The translations under genes were made by a program, and so were the position numbers. Positions 39,415 to 47,916 of a DNA stretch of 51,192 bases are shown one piece after another. The stretch's first letter is position 1; each line of letters starts with the position of its first letter. The notes beneath the pieces were generated by a model. It made no database searches, was not told the DNA's origin, and saw only the letters and a list, made by a program, of their open reading frames with translations. The stretch is from Clostridia bacterium (lineage in GTDB: Bacteria > Bacillota > Clostridia > Christensenellales > Borkfalkiaceae), in NCBI GenBank assembly GCA_900767815.1, contig CAAGAM010000039.1:1-51192 (forward strand), written 5' to 3'.

Positions 39415-40056
39415 ATGAACAAAATAAATTATAACGACGAAATGAAAAAAGAGATAGCGGGCTTGAACGGCGAGAAAAAGAAACTGCTTCTGCACAGTTG
39501 TTGCGGACCGTGTTCCACGGCTGTTATAGAGCGGCTCGAACCGTTTTTCGATATCACCGTTTTTTATTTCAACCCCAACATCACCGAAAGCGAAGAATAT
39601 AATTTAAGGCTTAACGAACAAAAGCGGTTTATCGCGGAAGCTTACGGCGATAAAATAAAAATCATCGAAGGCAGATATAAATCGGTTGAGTTTTTTTTAA
39701 AAGCCGAGGGGCTTCAGAAAGAACCCGAAGGCGGAAAAAGATGCGAAATGTGTTTCGCGATGCGCCTTTTTGAAACGGCAAAAACGGCAAAAGAAAAAGA
39801 ATTCGACTATTTTTGTTCGACGCTCAGCGTCAGTCCGCACAAAAACGCGGAGATTATAAATTCGATAGGCGAAAAACTTTGCAAAGAGTTCGGCGTTAAA
39901 TATCTCGTCAACGATTTCAAAAAGGAAAACGGATACAAACGCTCCGTCGAGCTTTCGGAAAAATACGAGCTGTACAGGCAGCGTTATTGCGGGTGTATTT
40001 ATTCGAAATACGCAAATTTACCCGGCTTGGAAGAGACGGAAGAACCGCAGACGTAA
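39415..40056 (+). CDS. queH: Epoxyqueuosine reductase QueH
   Basis: Carries out the last step of queuosine synthesis in tRNA, reducing epoxyqueuosine with iron-sulfur clusters; it replaces the unrelated QueG. The 213-residue DUF208 protein has the Cys pairs in order: LLLHSCCGPCSTAVIERL (about 23-33), GKRCEMCFAMRL (about 104) and RQRYCGCIYSKY (about 197). No other queuosine genes are visible here, so preQ1 or queuine is presumably made or salvaged elsewhere. A dispersed-word copy (39382-39395) lies just upstream of the start. Confidence 0.93.
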   Translation: MNKINYNDEMKKEIAGLNGEKKKLLLHSCCGPCSTAVIERLEPFFDITVFYFNPNITESEEYNLRLNEQKRFIAEAYGDKIKIIEGRYKSVEFFLKAEGLQKEPEGGKRCEMCFAMRLFETAKTAKEKEFDYFCSTLSVSPHKNAEIINSIGEKLCKEFGVKYLVNDFKKENGYKRSVELSEKYELYRQRYCGCIYSKYANLPGLEETEEPQT

Positions 40057-40087
40057 AAGTATACTTAAAATAAAAAAATACATAAAA

Positions 40088-40612
40088 ATGAGAGTAATTG
40101 CAGGCAAGCACAGAGGACGGGTGCTTAAAGAGTTCAAAGGGCGGGAAATCCGCCCCACGTCGGACAGAGCAAAGGAGGCTTTGTTCAATATTTTGCAGTT
40201 CGACATCGCGGGTTGCGCGTTTCTCGATTTGTATTCGGGAACGGGCGGAATCGGTATCGAAGCCATATCCCGCGGAGCCGAAAAGGTGGTTTTTGTGGAT
40301 AATTCCGAGGAAAGCATAAAGCTTTTAAAGGAAAATCTTAAATACCTTAAAGAGGAAGCCGAAGTCGTTCGGTCGGACGCCGCGGCGTATATCGCGTGTT
40401 CGAGAACGAAATTCGATTTTATTTTTCTCGATCCGCCTTATCGCGACGATGCGAAGCCGCTTATAACAGCCATTGCCGAACGCGGAATTTTAAACGACGG
40501 CGGCAGGATAATTTACGAGCATTCGGACGGAAGCTGCGGGGATATCGAGGGCGTTAAGCTTGTCGATACGAGAAACTACGGCATTGCCGTATTCGATTTT
40601 TACGAGGTGTGA
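40088..40612 (+). CDS. rsmD: 16S rRNA (guanine966-N2)-methyltransferase RsmD
   Basis: The 174-residue SAM-dependent enzyme starts MRVIAGKHRGRVLKEFKG. Next come RPTSDRAKEALFNIL, the SAM motif FLDLYSGTGGIGIEAISRGA and the catalytic DPPY motif in FIFLDPPYRDDAKP. It modifies one base of 16S rRNA on the small subunit. Its stop lies 1 bp before the coaD start, and this rsmD-coaD pairing is standard in Firmicutes. An A-rich leader precedes it without an obvious promoter. Confidence 0.95.
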   Translation: MRVIAGKHRGRVLKEFKGREIRPTSDRAKEALFNILQFDIAGCAFLDLYSGTGGIGIEAISRGAEKVVFVDNSEESIKLLKENLKYLKEEAEVVRSDAAAYIACSRTKFDFIFLDPPYRDDAKPLITAIAERGILNDGGRIIYEHSDGSCGDIEGVKLVDTRNYGIAVFDFYEV

Positions 40613-40613
40613 A

Positions 40614-41084
40614 ATGAAGAAATGCGTTTTTGCGGGTACGTTCGACCCCGTGACGAAAGGTCATGAAGAGGTTATCGCAAAGTGCAGCGAACTTTTTGAC
40701 GAAGTCGTCGTCGCGATTTGCGTAAACGTCAACAAGACGACGATGTTTTCAGCCGAAAAAAGGCTTGACATGCTCACGCTCGTTACAAAAAAATATAAAA
40801 ACGTCAAGGCGGTTTATCACGAAGGGCTTCTTGTCGATCTTTTAAAAAAGGAAGGCGCGCTTTATAACGTGAGAGGGCTTAGAAACGGCAGGGATTACGA
40901 ATACGAAAACGAAATGAATTTCGTAAATTCAGAGCTTATGCCCGAAATCGTGACGCTGTATATTCCGTGCAGCAATTTAAACGTTCAGGTGAGTTCGTCG
41001 ATCGTTCGCGAACTTCTTAAATTCGGCAGAAGCGCGGAAAATTACGTTCCCGCCGAAATAAAAAACTTGTTAGAGACAAAATAA
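40614..41084 (+). CDS. coaD: Phosphopantetheine adenylyltransferase
   Basis: Makes dephospho-CoA from 4'-phosphopantetheine and ATP. The start at 40614 lies 1 bp after rsmD's stop, with GAGGTG upstream; an earlier in-frame start inside rsmD gives no family sequence. The 156 residues contain the nucleotidyl-transferase motif AGTFDPVTKGHEEVI, YNVRGLRNGRDYEYENEMNF and the C-terminal VQVSSSIVRELLKFG. Its last 15 bp overlap the end of the convergent ylbJ. Confidence 0.95.
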   Translation: MKKCVFAGTFDPVTKGHEEVIAKCSELFDEVVVAICVNVNKTTMFSAEKRLDMLTLVTKKYKNVKAVYHEGLLVDLLKKEGALYNVRGLRNGRDYEYENEMNFVNSELMPEIVTLYIPCSNLNVQVSSSIVRELLKFGRSAENYVPAEIKNLLETK

Positions 41085-42050
41085 AAGGCAGACGGCAAAA
41101 GCGAGGATTGTCTGAACGAGTTTAGCGAGCAGAAAGACGCTTGTTTTTGCGTTTGCTTTTTTCAGAAAACATAACGATTGAACTATAACCGAAAGCCCGC
41201 CGAAGGAAATGATTGCAGAGGCAAAAGCGGGGCTATAAGTCGATAAACGGCACAATGACAGCATCTTACACCCCCTCGTGCATTCGATAAGCCCGTAACA
41301 AAAAGCGTTTGAAACGTCGGCGTTTTTTGTTATCGCGTTCATTAAAAAAACGAGAGGATAAAGCAGATTGAAATTCTGAAACACGTCCGCAACGAGATAA
41401 AACACGCAGATAAACCCGCCGACGACGGCGAGCGATATAACGGAAGAATACGCGCAGTCGTATAAAACGTTCGCCGATTTTTCTTCGTTGCGGCTCGGGA
41501 TAACGGAATTTGGCGGGGCAACGCGGGAGCTTATAAGCCTTTTCGGACGGTAAAATCTGAAAATCAGCCCCGTGATAATCGCCGACAGTATGTGCGACAG
41601 AAAAATCACGCGCCCCGTTTTAGCCGAGCCGAACATTCCGATGCCCACGCTTCCTATGACGAACAGCGGACCCGAAGTGGAGCAGAAAGTAGACATTTTC
41701 GTCGCCTCGACGTCGGAAATAAGTCCGTTTTCGCCGAGGTCGCCGATAATTTTCGCTCCGACGGGATAGCCCGAAAGCACGCTCATCAGAAAAACGTAAG
41801 CGGAAATACCGTTCGTGCCGAATATTTTTTCGCACGGCTTATCGAAAACTTTCGCAATGCGTTTTGTAACGCCGATTTTCGAGAGCATCGTCGTGAAAAA
41901 GAAAAACGGCAACAGCGACGGAACGACGACGAGCGCCCACAGCTTCAAGCCTTCCGCCGCGGAGGAAACGTAGGTTTCGGGTTTTAAAAGGATAACCGCC
42001 ATAAGCGCGATTATCGAAAGAGCCAAAATCAATCCGAGAAATTTTTTCAT
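41070..42050 (-). CDS. ylbJ: YlbJ-type sporulation integral membrane protein
   Basis: A 326-residue nucleoside-recognition (Gate) domain membrane protein with about eight hydrophobic segments. Its core KLWALVVVPSLLPFFFFTTM, VFLMSVLSGYPVGAKIIGDL and FCSTSGPLFVIGSVGIGMFG is characteristic of YlbJ, which in Bacillus is needed for spore-cortex formation. The second half carries SLAVVGGFICVFYLVADVFQ. It is convergent with coaD and overlaps its 3' end by 15 bp; ylbJ beside coaD is conserved in Bacillus. Its presence hints that the host can, or once could, form spores. A word copy lies inside (41234-41247). Confidence 0.88.
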   Translation of the reverse strand: MKKFLGLILALSIIALMAVILLKPETYVSSAAEGLKLWALVVVPSLLPFFFFTTMLSKIGVTKRIAKVFDKPCEKIFGTNGISAYVFLMSVLSGYPVGAKIIGDLGENGLISDVEATKMSTFCSTSGPLFVIGSVGIGMFGSAKTGRVIFLSHILSAIITGLIFRFYRPKRLISSRVAPPNSVIPSRNEEKSANVLYDCAYSSVISLAVVGGFICVFYLVADVFQNFNLLYPLVFLMNAITKNADVSNAFCYGLIECTRGCKMLSLCRLSTYSPAFASAIISFGGLSVIVQSLCFLKKANAKTSVFLLAKLVQTILAFAVCLLFCL

Positions 42051-42080
42051 ACTTTATTTTAATATAAGAATAGGGTAATT

Positions 42081-43397
42081 ATGTACGATCTTTTCGATGT
42101 AGTAAACGAAGAAAAAAATAAAGCCAACATGCCGTTGGCGGAGAGAATGCGCCCCGTTTCCTTGCGTGAGTTTCTGGGGCAGAGCCATATTTGCGAGGAT
42201 AACAGCCTTCTTCGCCGCGCGATATCTCTGGATAAGGTTGGGAGTTGCATATTCTGGGGTCCTCCGGGGACGGGCAAAACGACCCTTGCCAACATAATAG
42301 CCAATTCCACGAGCGGAAATTTCGTGAAGTTAAACGCCGTATCGAGCGGCGTGGCGGACGTTAAAAAAGCCGTGGACGAAGCCCGCGAAAATCTGAAACT
42401 TTACGGGAAGAAAACTTATCTTTTGCTCGACGAATGTCACAGATTCAATAAAACGCAGTCGGACAGTCTTCTGCCCGCAATCGAGCAGGGAACTATTATT
42501 TTCATAGGCTCCACAACCGAAAATCCTTATGCTTCGATGACCCCCGCAATCGTTTCGAGGTGCAGGGTATTCGAGTTTAAACGCCTCGACGAAGAAACGG
42601 TTAAAAAAGCCTTGCACAGGGCGATCGAGGATAAAAAACGCGGTTACGGACAACTCGACCTCGACGTTAAGGAAGAAGCTTTGGATCATATCGCCGCGAT
42701 GAGCGGAGGAGATCTTCGGACGGCGTACAACGCGTTGGAACTTGCCGTTTTAACCACGGAAGCCGACCAAAGCGGAAAAATAACGGTAACGCTTAAAGAC
42801 GCGGAACAGTCCATTCAGAGAAAAGCCCTTTCTTACGACGAGAATTCTTATTACGACATGCTCAGCGCGTTCTGCAAATCTCTTCGCGGGAGCGACAGCG
42901 ACGCCGCGCTTTATTACGCGCACAGAATAATTTCGGGCGGCGGCGACCCTCTTCTTATATTCAGAAGGCTTCTCGCGCATTCCGCCGAGGACGTCGGCAT
43001 GGCAGACCCGAACGCCTTAGTCGTCGCGACGAGCGCGATGACGGCTTTTCAGAATATGGGTTATCCAGAGGGATTGTTGCCGCTGTCGGAGGCTATTATA
43101 TACGTCTGCGAAGCTCCGAAGTCCAATTCCGTCGTAATAGCGATGGACGACGCCAGAGCCGCGGCGGAATCGACAAAGGACGACACCGTTCCCATGCATA
43201 TACGGAACGCCGTTTACGGGGATAAAGAAGCAAAAGCCAAAAGCGCGGAATATAAATATCCTCATAATTACGGCGGATACGTCGAGCAGCAATACCTTCC
43301 CGATTCGCTTGCGGGCAGCGTTTTTTATAAGCCGAGCGATCACGGCTTTGAAAAAACCGTTAAAGAAATCCGCAAACAGAAGGGAATGAAAAAGTAA
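42081..43397 (+). CDS. rarA: Replication-associated recombination protein RarA (MgsA)
   Basis: AAA+ ATPase acting at stalled replication forks. The 438 residues are typical: PLAERMRPVSLREFLGQSHI at the start, Walker A IFWGPPGTGKTTLAN (about 60), Walker B YLLLDECHRFNKTQSD, IFIGSTTENPYASMTPAIVS with sensor 1, LLAHSAEDVGMADPNALVVA, and the tetramerising C-terminus with NYGGYVEQQYLPD. It starts 30 bp from the divergent ylbJ start, so the two probably share an intergenic promoter region. Confidence 0.95.
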   Translation: MYDLFDVVNEEKNKANMPLAERMRPVSLREFLGQSHICEDNSLLRRAISLDKVGSCIFWGPPGTGKTTLANIIANSTSGNFVKLNAVSSGVADVKKAVDEARENLKLYGKKTYLLLDECHRFNKTQSDSLLPAIEQGTIIFIGSTTENPYASMTPAIVSRCRVFEFKRLDEETVKKALHRAIEDKKRGYGQLDLDVKEEALDHIAAMSGGDLRTAYNALELAVLTTEADQSGKITVTLKDAEQSIQRKALSYDENSYYDMLSAFCKSLRGSDSDAALYYAHRIISGGGDPLLIFRRLLAHSAEDVGMADPNALVVATSAMTAFQNMGYPEGLLPLSEAIIYVCEAPKSNSVVIAMDDARAAAESTKDDTVPMHIRNAVYGDKEAKAKSAEYKYPHNYGGYVEQQYLPDSLAGSVFYKPSDHGFEKTVKEIRKQKGMKK

Positions 43398-43494
43398 AAT
43401 CGCCGATTTTTTTGGCGGATTTTGCGGCCGATAACGATATAAAAAGGATTATTCCGGAGTATTTCGTCGATACGAAATAAAAAGGCGTAAATAC

Positions 43495-43523
43495 TTTACA
43501 AAAAAAGACAAACATGTTACAAT
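43495..43523 (+). promoter_or_regulatory. Promoter of the cpsC-cpsB pair
   Basis: TTTACA (43495-43500), a 17-bp spacer and TACAAT (43518-43523), 20 bp before the start codon. Confidence 0.7.
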
Positions 43524-43543
43524 AAAACAAAAAACGGTGACTT

Positions 43544-44290
43544 ATGGAAGAAAAAGAATTGATTAACGACGGGGAAAGCCCTCTGACGATGAAAGACGTG
43601 TTCAAAGCTTTGAAGAAGAAGACGTTGGTTATAGTTATATTGCTCGTCGCCTTTCTGGCGGTAGGCGCGATGGCGGGGTATTTCGTCGTGCAGACGGAAC
43701 ATTCGGCAAAGGCTTCGCTCATCGTTACCGTGGAATCGTCAAAAACGTCATACGTTATAACGACTCCCGACGGAAAAATCTATACCGTCGATTCCGATAA
43801 GGATCTCGATGCGGAAATGAAAGCGGACGGTTACGCTAAAACGCTTGCAAGCAATTACAACGCGTTGCTCAATACCGATAACGAAGCGGTTTTCAGACTT
43901 GCTATCGAAAAGTATAAAACGACATACGGCTCAAAACAAGTCGAAAATCTTAAACCCGAAGATTTTACGACAACCTTTTCAAGCTACGTAAACGGAAGTA
44001 CGCTTGTGCTTTCGTTTACATCGACGATGGAAGATCCCGAAAACATGCTTAAATGCGTTATAGACGCTTTTGTCGAAACGGTCGGCGATAAAGACGGAGG
44101 GAAAAACATATTCGGTATAACCGGCGGTAAAATTTCCGTTTTGTCCGCGCCCGAAAAAATCGAAGGCAGCGTTGTTTCGAAGATTATCAAATATTCGGTA
44201 TTGTTTTTCGTGATAGGTATTGCCGTGTCTGTCTGTGTGGTTGTTATTTCCGCAGTCGGGGAAAAAAGAAAATCGGTAAACAAAAAATAA
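43544..44290 (+). CDS. Polysaccharide chain-length/co-polymerase membrane protein (Wzz/CpsC-like)
   Basis: A 248-residue protein with the Wzz layout: a short N-terminal cytoplasmic part (MKDVFKALKKK), membrane helix 1 (VIVILLVAFLAVGAMAGYFV), an outward domain of about 150 residues, and membrane helix 2 (YSVLFFVIGIAVSVCVVVIS) near the C-terminus. VLSAPEKIEGSVVSKI before helix 2 corresponds to the Pro-rich segment of this family. In Gram-positives CpsC activates the CpsD tyrosine kinase for capsule export. It is paired with the CpsB-type phosphatase downstream, but no CpsD kinase is nearby. Confidence 0.78.
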   Translation: MEEKELINDGESPLTMKDVFKALKKKTLVIVILLVAFLAVGAMAGYFVVQTEHSAKASLIVTVESSKTSYVITTPDGKIYTVDSDKDLDAEMKADGYAKTLASNYNALLNTDNEAVFRLAIEKYKTTYGSKQVENLKPEDFTTTFSSYVNGSTLVLSFTSTMEDPENMLKCVIDAFVETVGDKDGGKNIFGITGGKISVLSAPEKIEGSVVSKIIKYSVLFFVIGIAVSVCVVVISAVGEKRKSVNKK

Positions 44291-44313
44291 AAAATTAAAG
44301 ATAACGGAATTAC

Positions 44314-44348
44314 AAAGGGCGGCTTAATTTACTTTAAACCTCCCTTTG
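44314..44348 (+). terminator. Imperfect hairpin between cpsC- and cpsB-like genes
   Basis: AAAGGGCGGCTTAA pairs with TTAAACCTCCCTTT (two mismatches) around TTTACT, followed by GGCATTTT. It could attenuate rather than fully stop transcription. Confidence 0.45.
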
Positions 44349-44378
44349 GCATTTTAGGGAAAATCAGGGGATAAGTGT

Positions 44379-45077
44379 ATGACAGATATTCATTCGCATA
44401 TTATTCCGTTTGTGGATGACGGATCTAAAAGCTTGGAAGCGTCGCTCGGGATGCTTCGGGAGGAAATCGCTCAAGGCGTTGAAACGGTGGTTTGCACGCC
44501 GCATCTTCGCACGGGTTATTTTGAAAAATCGGACGAAACCGTTCTGGAAAATTTTAATTTGCTGAAGAAATCCGCCGAGGAATCGGGCTTAAAAATCAAC
44601 TTGTATCTTGGCAGAGAAGTTTTTTATAAACATTCGCTTTTCATGAAGCTTCTCGAAGAAAAAACGATGCCTACGATAAACGGCGGGAAGTATGCTTTGA
44701 TCGAGTTCGACGTGATAAACGATCCCGATATCGACGAAGTTTGTTACTCGATGAGCGTTGCGGGGTATATTCCCGTCATCGCGCATATCGAAAGGTATAC
44801 ATATTTTCGTTCGGTTGAAGCCGTTCAAAAACTGAAGCGTTACGGAACGCTTATTTCCGTCAATGCCGAACCGATTGTTTCGGGTCCTTTCGACGCGGAG
44901 CATATATTCGTCAAAAAGCTTTTAAAGCATAAAATAGTTGACCTTGTCGGGAGCGACGTGCATTATAACAGAAAAAATTACATGAACAAAGCATACCTTA
45001 AAGTGGCTAAATCGGACAGAGCGTATGCCGACGCGATTTTCGGCAAAAACGCGGAAGAAGTTCTGTTTGGCAAATAA
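44379..45077 (+). CDS. PHP-type tyrosine-protein phosphatase (CpsB/YwqE-like)
   Basis: A 232-residue metal-dependent phosphatase. MTDIHSHIIPFVDDGSKSLE, VVCTPHLRTGYF, ALIEFDVINDPDIDEV, VIAHIERYTYF and DLVGSDVHYNRKN are the PHP metal-ligand blocks of CpsB. The family removes phosphate from the CpsD tyrosine kinase during capsule production. Here it follows a Wzz/CpsC-like gene, yet the kinase and glycosyltransferases are absent, so its partner must be elsewhere. The transcript ends at 45094. Confidence 0.9.
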   Translation: MTDIHSHIIPFVDDGSKSLEASLGMLREEIAQGVETVVCTPHLRTGYFEKSDETVLENFNLLKKSAEESGLKINLYLGREVFYKHSLFMKLLEEKTMPTINGGKYALIEFDVINDPDIDEVCYSMSVAGYIPVIAHIERYTYFRSVEAVQKLKRYGTLISVNAEPIVSGPFDAEHIFVKKLLKHKIVDLVGSDVHYNRKNYMNKAYLKVAKSDRAYADAIFGKNAEEVLFGK

Positions 45078-45093
45078 TAACAGAAAATATCCG

Positions 45094-45127
45094 AAGGCTC
45101 GCGGGGCAGTTTTCCCCGCGAGCTTTT
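45094..45127 (+). terminator. Terminator of the cpsB-like gene
   Basis: GCTCGCGGGG and CCCCGCGAGC form a perfect 10-bp stem around CAGTTTT, followed by TTTTTTAAT. Confidence 0.88.
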
Positions 45128-45163
45128 TTAATGCAAATATTTAAAAAATATACCGTTATTTGC

Positions 45164-45192
45164 TTGCAATTCGCGAAAATATCTGCTATAAT
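45164..45192 (+). promoter_or_regulatory. Promoter of the abrB - lyase - transporter operon
   Basis: TTGCAA (45164-45169), a 17-bp spacer and TATAAT (45187-45192). Confidence 0.75.
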
Positions 45193-45264
45193 CGTGCGGT
45201 ATGAAAAGTATAACTTGTATAACGTAATTCCGGAAGCGGATTTTCGGAACATAAGAGAGGAAAT

Positions 45265-45504
45265 ATGCCGAAAGGAAAGCAAATACTGGCAAAATCGGCC
45301 GAAAAAAGAGTGTTCGGAACGGCGAAGGTCGGAGAAAAGGGACAGATAGTGATACCGAAGGAAGCGAGGGAAGCTTTCGGAATTTCTTCGGGAGACACCA
45401 TGCTTATTTTCGGCGACGTTTCATGCGGGCTTGTGATAACCAAGCTCGACGTTTTAAACAAAACGGCTGACGAAATAATAGAAAAAATCAAAAACAATCA
45501 ATAG
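45265..45504 (+). CDS. AbrB/SpoVT-type transcriptional regulator
   Basis: A 79-residue protein with one swapped-hairpin AbrB domain: FGTAKVGEKGQIVIPKEARE, then FGISSGDTMLIFGDVSCGLV. A helical C-terminal part (LNKTADEIIEKIKNN) probably mediates oligomerisation. AbrB-like proteins bind DNA as dimers or tetramers. Being first in an operon with a PLP lyase and a DMT transporter, it probably controls that operon. The start has AGAGAGGAAAT upstream. Confidence 0.85.
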   Translation: MPKGKQILAKSAEKRVFGTAKVGEKGQIVIPKEAREAFGISSGDTMLIFGDVSCGLVITKLDVLNKTADEIIEKIKNNQ

Positions 45505-45516
45505 GTGTAGCTAAAG

Positions 45517-46797
45517 ATGAATATAACGAATGCATACAAAGAACTCGGTATTTCCGACGAAGTTTATAATTTCGGGGAAAAGATAATCGAGGGGCTGAAA
45601 GATCGGTTTACGAAAATCGACAAAACGGCGGAGTATAATCAATGCAAGGTTCTTTCCGCGATGAAAAAGAACAGAGTGGACGCGGCATGCTTCGCGGCTT
45701 CCACCGGGTATGGGTATAACGACCTCGGAAGAGACAAGATAGAAAAAGTTTATGCGGACGCGTTCCATACGGAAGCGGCGCTCGTTCGCCCGCAGATAGT
45801 TTGCGGAACGCACGCTTTAACCGTCGCTCTCTCCGCAAATCTTCTCCCCGGCGACGAGCTTTTATCGCCCGTAGGCAAGCCGTACGATACGCTCGAAGAG
45901 GTTATCGGCATAAGGGAAAGCAAATGCTCGCTTAAAGAATACGGCGTTTCGTATAAGCAGGTCGACCTTCTTCCCGACGGCTCGTTCGATTACGACAATA
46001 TCGCAAGGGCGATAAGCGAAAAGACAAAACTCGTAACCATTCAGCGCAGCAAGGGTTATCAGACAAGACCCACGTTTTCGGTGAAGCAGATCGGCGAACT
46101 CATCGCGTTTGTCAAAAAGATAAAACCGAACGTAATCGTTATGGTCGATAACTGTTACGGCGAATTCGTAGAGGAAATCGAACCGTCGGACGTCGGCGCG
46201 GATATGACGGTAGGTTCGCTCATTAAAAACCCGGGCGGCGGATTGGCTCCGATAGGCGGGTATATCTGCGGAACAAAAGAATGCGTCGACAGGTGCGCGT
46301 ACAGACTTTCCGCTCCGGGACTCGGTCAGGAAGTAGGCGCGAGCCTCGGCGTAATGCAGAGTTTTTATCAGGGATTTTTCCTTGCTCCAACGGTCGTCGC
46401 GGGCGCGGAAAAGGGCGCGATTTTCGCCGCGGAAGTGTACGAACGCTTAGGTTTTAAGGTTTTCCCTTCCGCGAAAGAGGAGAGACACGATATAATTCAG
46501 GCGGTCGAACTCGGCAGCAAAGAGGGTATGATCGCGTTTTGCAAAGGTATACAGGAATCCGCTCCCGTAGACAGTTACGTAACGCCCATTCCGTGGGAAA
46601 TGCCGGGGTATGAAAGCGAAGTAATCATGGCGGCGGGCGCGTTCATTCAAGGCTCTTCGATAGAGCTTTCTGCCGACGGGCCGATAAGAGAGCCTTATGC
46701 GGTATTCTTCCAGGGCGGACTTACCTGGTATCACGCTAAAATCGGAATTTTAACCTCTCTTCAGGAGATGCTTAATTCGGGACTTGTAAAACTTTAA
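45517..46797 (+). CDS. Methionine gamma-lyase-family PLP enzyme (YnbB-like)
   Basis: A 426-residue fold-type I PLP enzyme of the 'aluminium resistance protein' group. The PLP Lys is in TVGSLIKNPGGGLAP (about K240), with the PLP Asp in VMVDNCYGEFVE. VRPQIVCGTHALTVALSANL and GKPYDTLEEVIGIR are the family's cofactor-binding stretches; APIGGYICGTKECVDRCAYR and SAPGLGQEVGASLG follow. The true reaction of YnbB-type proteins is not settled; cleavage of a sulfur amino acid is the usual guess. It lies 12 bp after abrB and 13 bp before the transporter gene. Confidence 0.88.
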   Translation: MNITNAYKELGISDEVYNFGEKIIEGLKDRFTKIDKTAEYNQCKVLSAMKKNRVDAACFAASTGYGYNDLGRDKIEKVYADAFHTEAALVRPQIVCGTHALTVALSANLLPGDELLSPVGKPYDTLEEVIGIRESKCSLKEYGVSYKQVDLLPDGSFDYDNIARAISEKTKLVTIQRSKGYQTRPTFSVKQIGELIAFVKKIKPNVIVMVDNCYGEFVEEIEPSDVGADMTVGSLIKNPGGGLAPIGGYICGTKECVDRCAYRLSAPGLGQEVGASLGVMQSFYQGFFLAPTVVAGAEKGAIFAAEVYERLGFKVFPSAKEERHDIIQAVELGSKEGMIAFCKGIQESAPVDSYVTPIPWEMPGYESEVIMAAGAFIQGSSIELSADGPIREPYAVFFQGGLTWYHAKIGILTSLQEMLNSGLVKL

Positions 46798-46810
46798 GGA
46801 AGTGTAAAAA

Positions 46811-47731
46811 ATGTGGTTTATTCTTGCGCTTATCGCGCTTTTATGTTGGAGCGGTTCGGATTTGTTTTCCAAAATAGGATCGAAACCGGACGATAAATAC
46901 AGTCAATGGAAAATGGTCGTCGCCGTCGGACTTGTTATGGGTCTTCATGCGATGTTTGAAATTTTCGTAAACAAAGTTCCCATTTCGTTTGACGTTATCA
47001 TTAAATACCTGCCCGCGTCGATTTGTTACATTCTTTCGATGGTTCTGGGCTATATCGGGCTTCGTTACATCGAGCTTTCCATTTCGTCGCCGATATGCAA
47101 CACGTCGGGGGCGGTCGCTTCGCTTTTCCTCATTATTTTCTTCTTCGATATGGCGGGGATAGAAAGCAATCTGCAACTTATCATGACGATTATCGGTATA
47201 GTAATCTGCGCCGTAGGCGTTTGCGGACTCGGTTTTGCCGAAATGAGCGAAGACGACGAAATAAGGAAAAGAAGACAGGAGCATGCAAACGTAAAATACA
47301 GCAAAAGCTGGCTTGCGCTCGCTCTGCCCGTGCTTTATTGTTTTATCGACGCGGCGGGAACCGTTGCGGATACGTTTATTCTCGAAACTTTGAACGAAGA
47401 CGTTGCAAACGTCGCATACGAACTTACTTTCCTCGCGTGCGGAGTAGTCGCGGCGATTTACGCCTTTGCGATAAAGCGCGATAAGCCGCAGATAAAGCGC
47501 GAAGGACCGAAGCTCATCGGCGCGGTTTGCGAAACCGCAGGACAGTTCGCGTACATATTCGCGCTTGGGCAGAACGCCGTGGCGGCGGCTCCGATTATTT
47601 CCTGCTATTGCGTATTATCCGTGGTGTGGAGCGCCATTTTCCTTAAAGAAAGGCTTTCCTGGAAACATTATCTTACAATAGCGATAACCGTTGTCGGCAT
47701 AGCGATACTCGGCGCGTTCGGCGGAGAGTAA
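46811..47731 (+). CDS. DMT-superfamily (EamA-type) transporter
   Basis: A 306-residue protein with ten hydrophobic segments in two EamA-like halves (WFILALIALLCWSGSDLFSK at the start; SWLALALPVLYCFIDAAGTV opening the second half). A polar linker (SEDDEIRKRRQEHANVKYSK) separates the halves. The final segments, SCYCVLSVVWSAIFLKERLS and TIAITVVGIAILGAFGG, are typical drug/metabolite-transporter helices. It is probably a small-molecule exporter or importer related to the PLP enzyme's substrate or product, by operon context only. Ribosome site AAGGAAG. Confidence 0.85.
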   Translation: MWFILALIALLCWSGSDLFSKIGSKPDDKYSQWKMVVAVGLVMGLHAMFEIFVNKVPISFDVIIKYLPASICYILSMVLGYIGLRYIELSISSPICNTSGAVASLFLIIFFFDMAGIESNLQLIMTIIGIVICAVGVCGLGFAEMSEDDEIRKRRQEHANVKYSKSWLALALPVLYCFIDAAGTVADTFILETLNEDVANVAYELTFLACGVVAAIYAFAIKRDKPQIKREGPKLIGAVCETAGQFAYIFALGQNAVAAAPIISCYCVLSVVWSAIFLKERLSWKHYLTIAITVVGIAILGAFGGE

Positions 47732-47794
47732 TTTTAAAATAAAGAAAAGAGAAAACTTTCGGAACGATTGTTCTGAAATTAAATATCGAAATTT

Positions 47795-47828
47795 ACGAAT
47801 CGGCGCTCGAAACTGCGCCGATTCGTTT
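47795..47828 (+). terminator. Terminator of the abrB operon
   Basis: ACGAATCGGCGC and GCGCCGATTCGT form a perfect 12-bp stem around TCGAAACT, followed by TTTGTATT. Confidence 0.85.
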
Positions 47829-47881
47829 TGTATTATTTGTAGTTAATCCGCATTGTCTCGTTAATATGCAATGTCGGGCTG

Positions 47882-47910
47882 TTGACAAATAATAAAATTA
47901 AAGATATAAT
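47882..47910 (+). promoter_or_regulatory. Consensus promoter abutting the amidohydrolase start
   Basis: TTGACA (47882-47887), a 17-bp spacer and TATAAT (47905-47910). The start codon begins at 47917, where transcription itself should begin. Confidence 0.85.
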
Positions 47911-47916
47911 TAAAAC

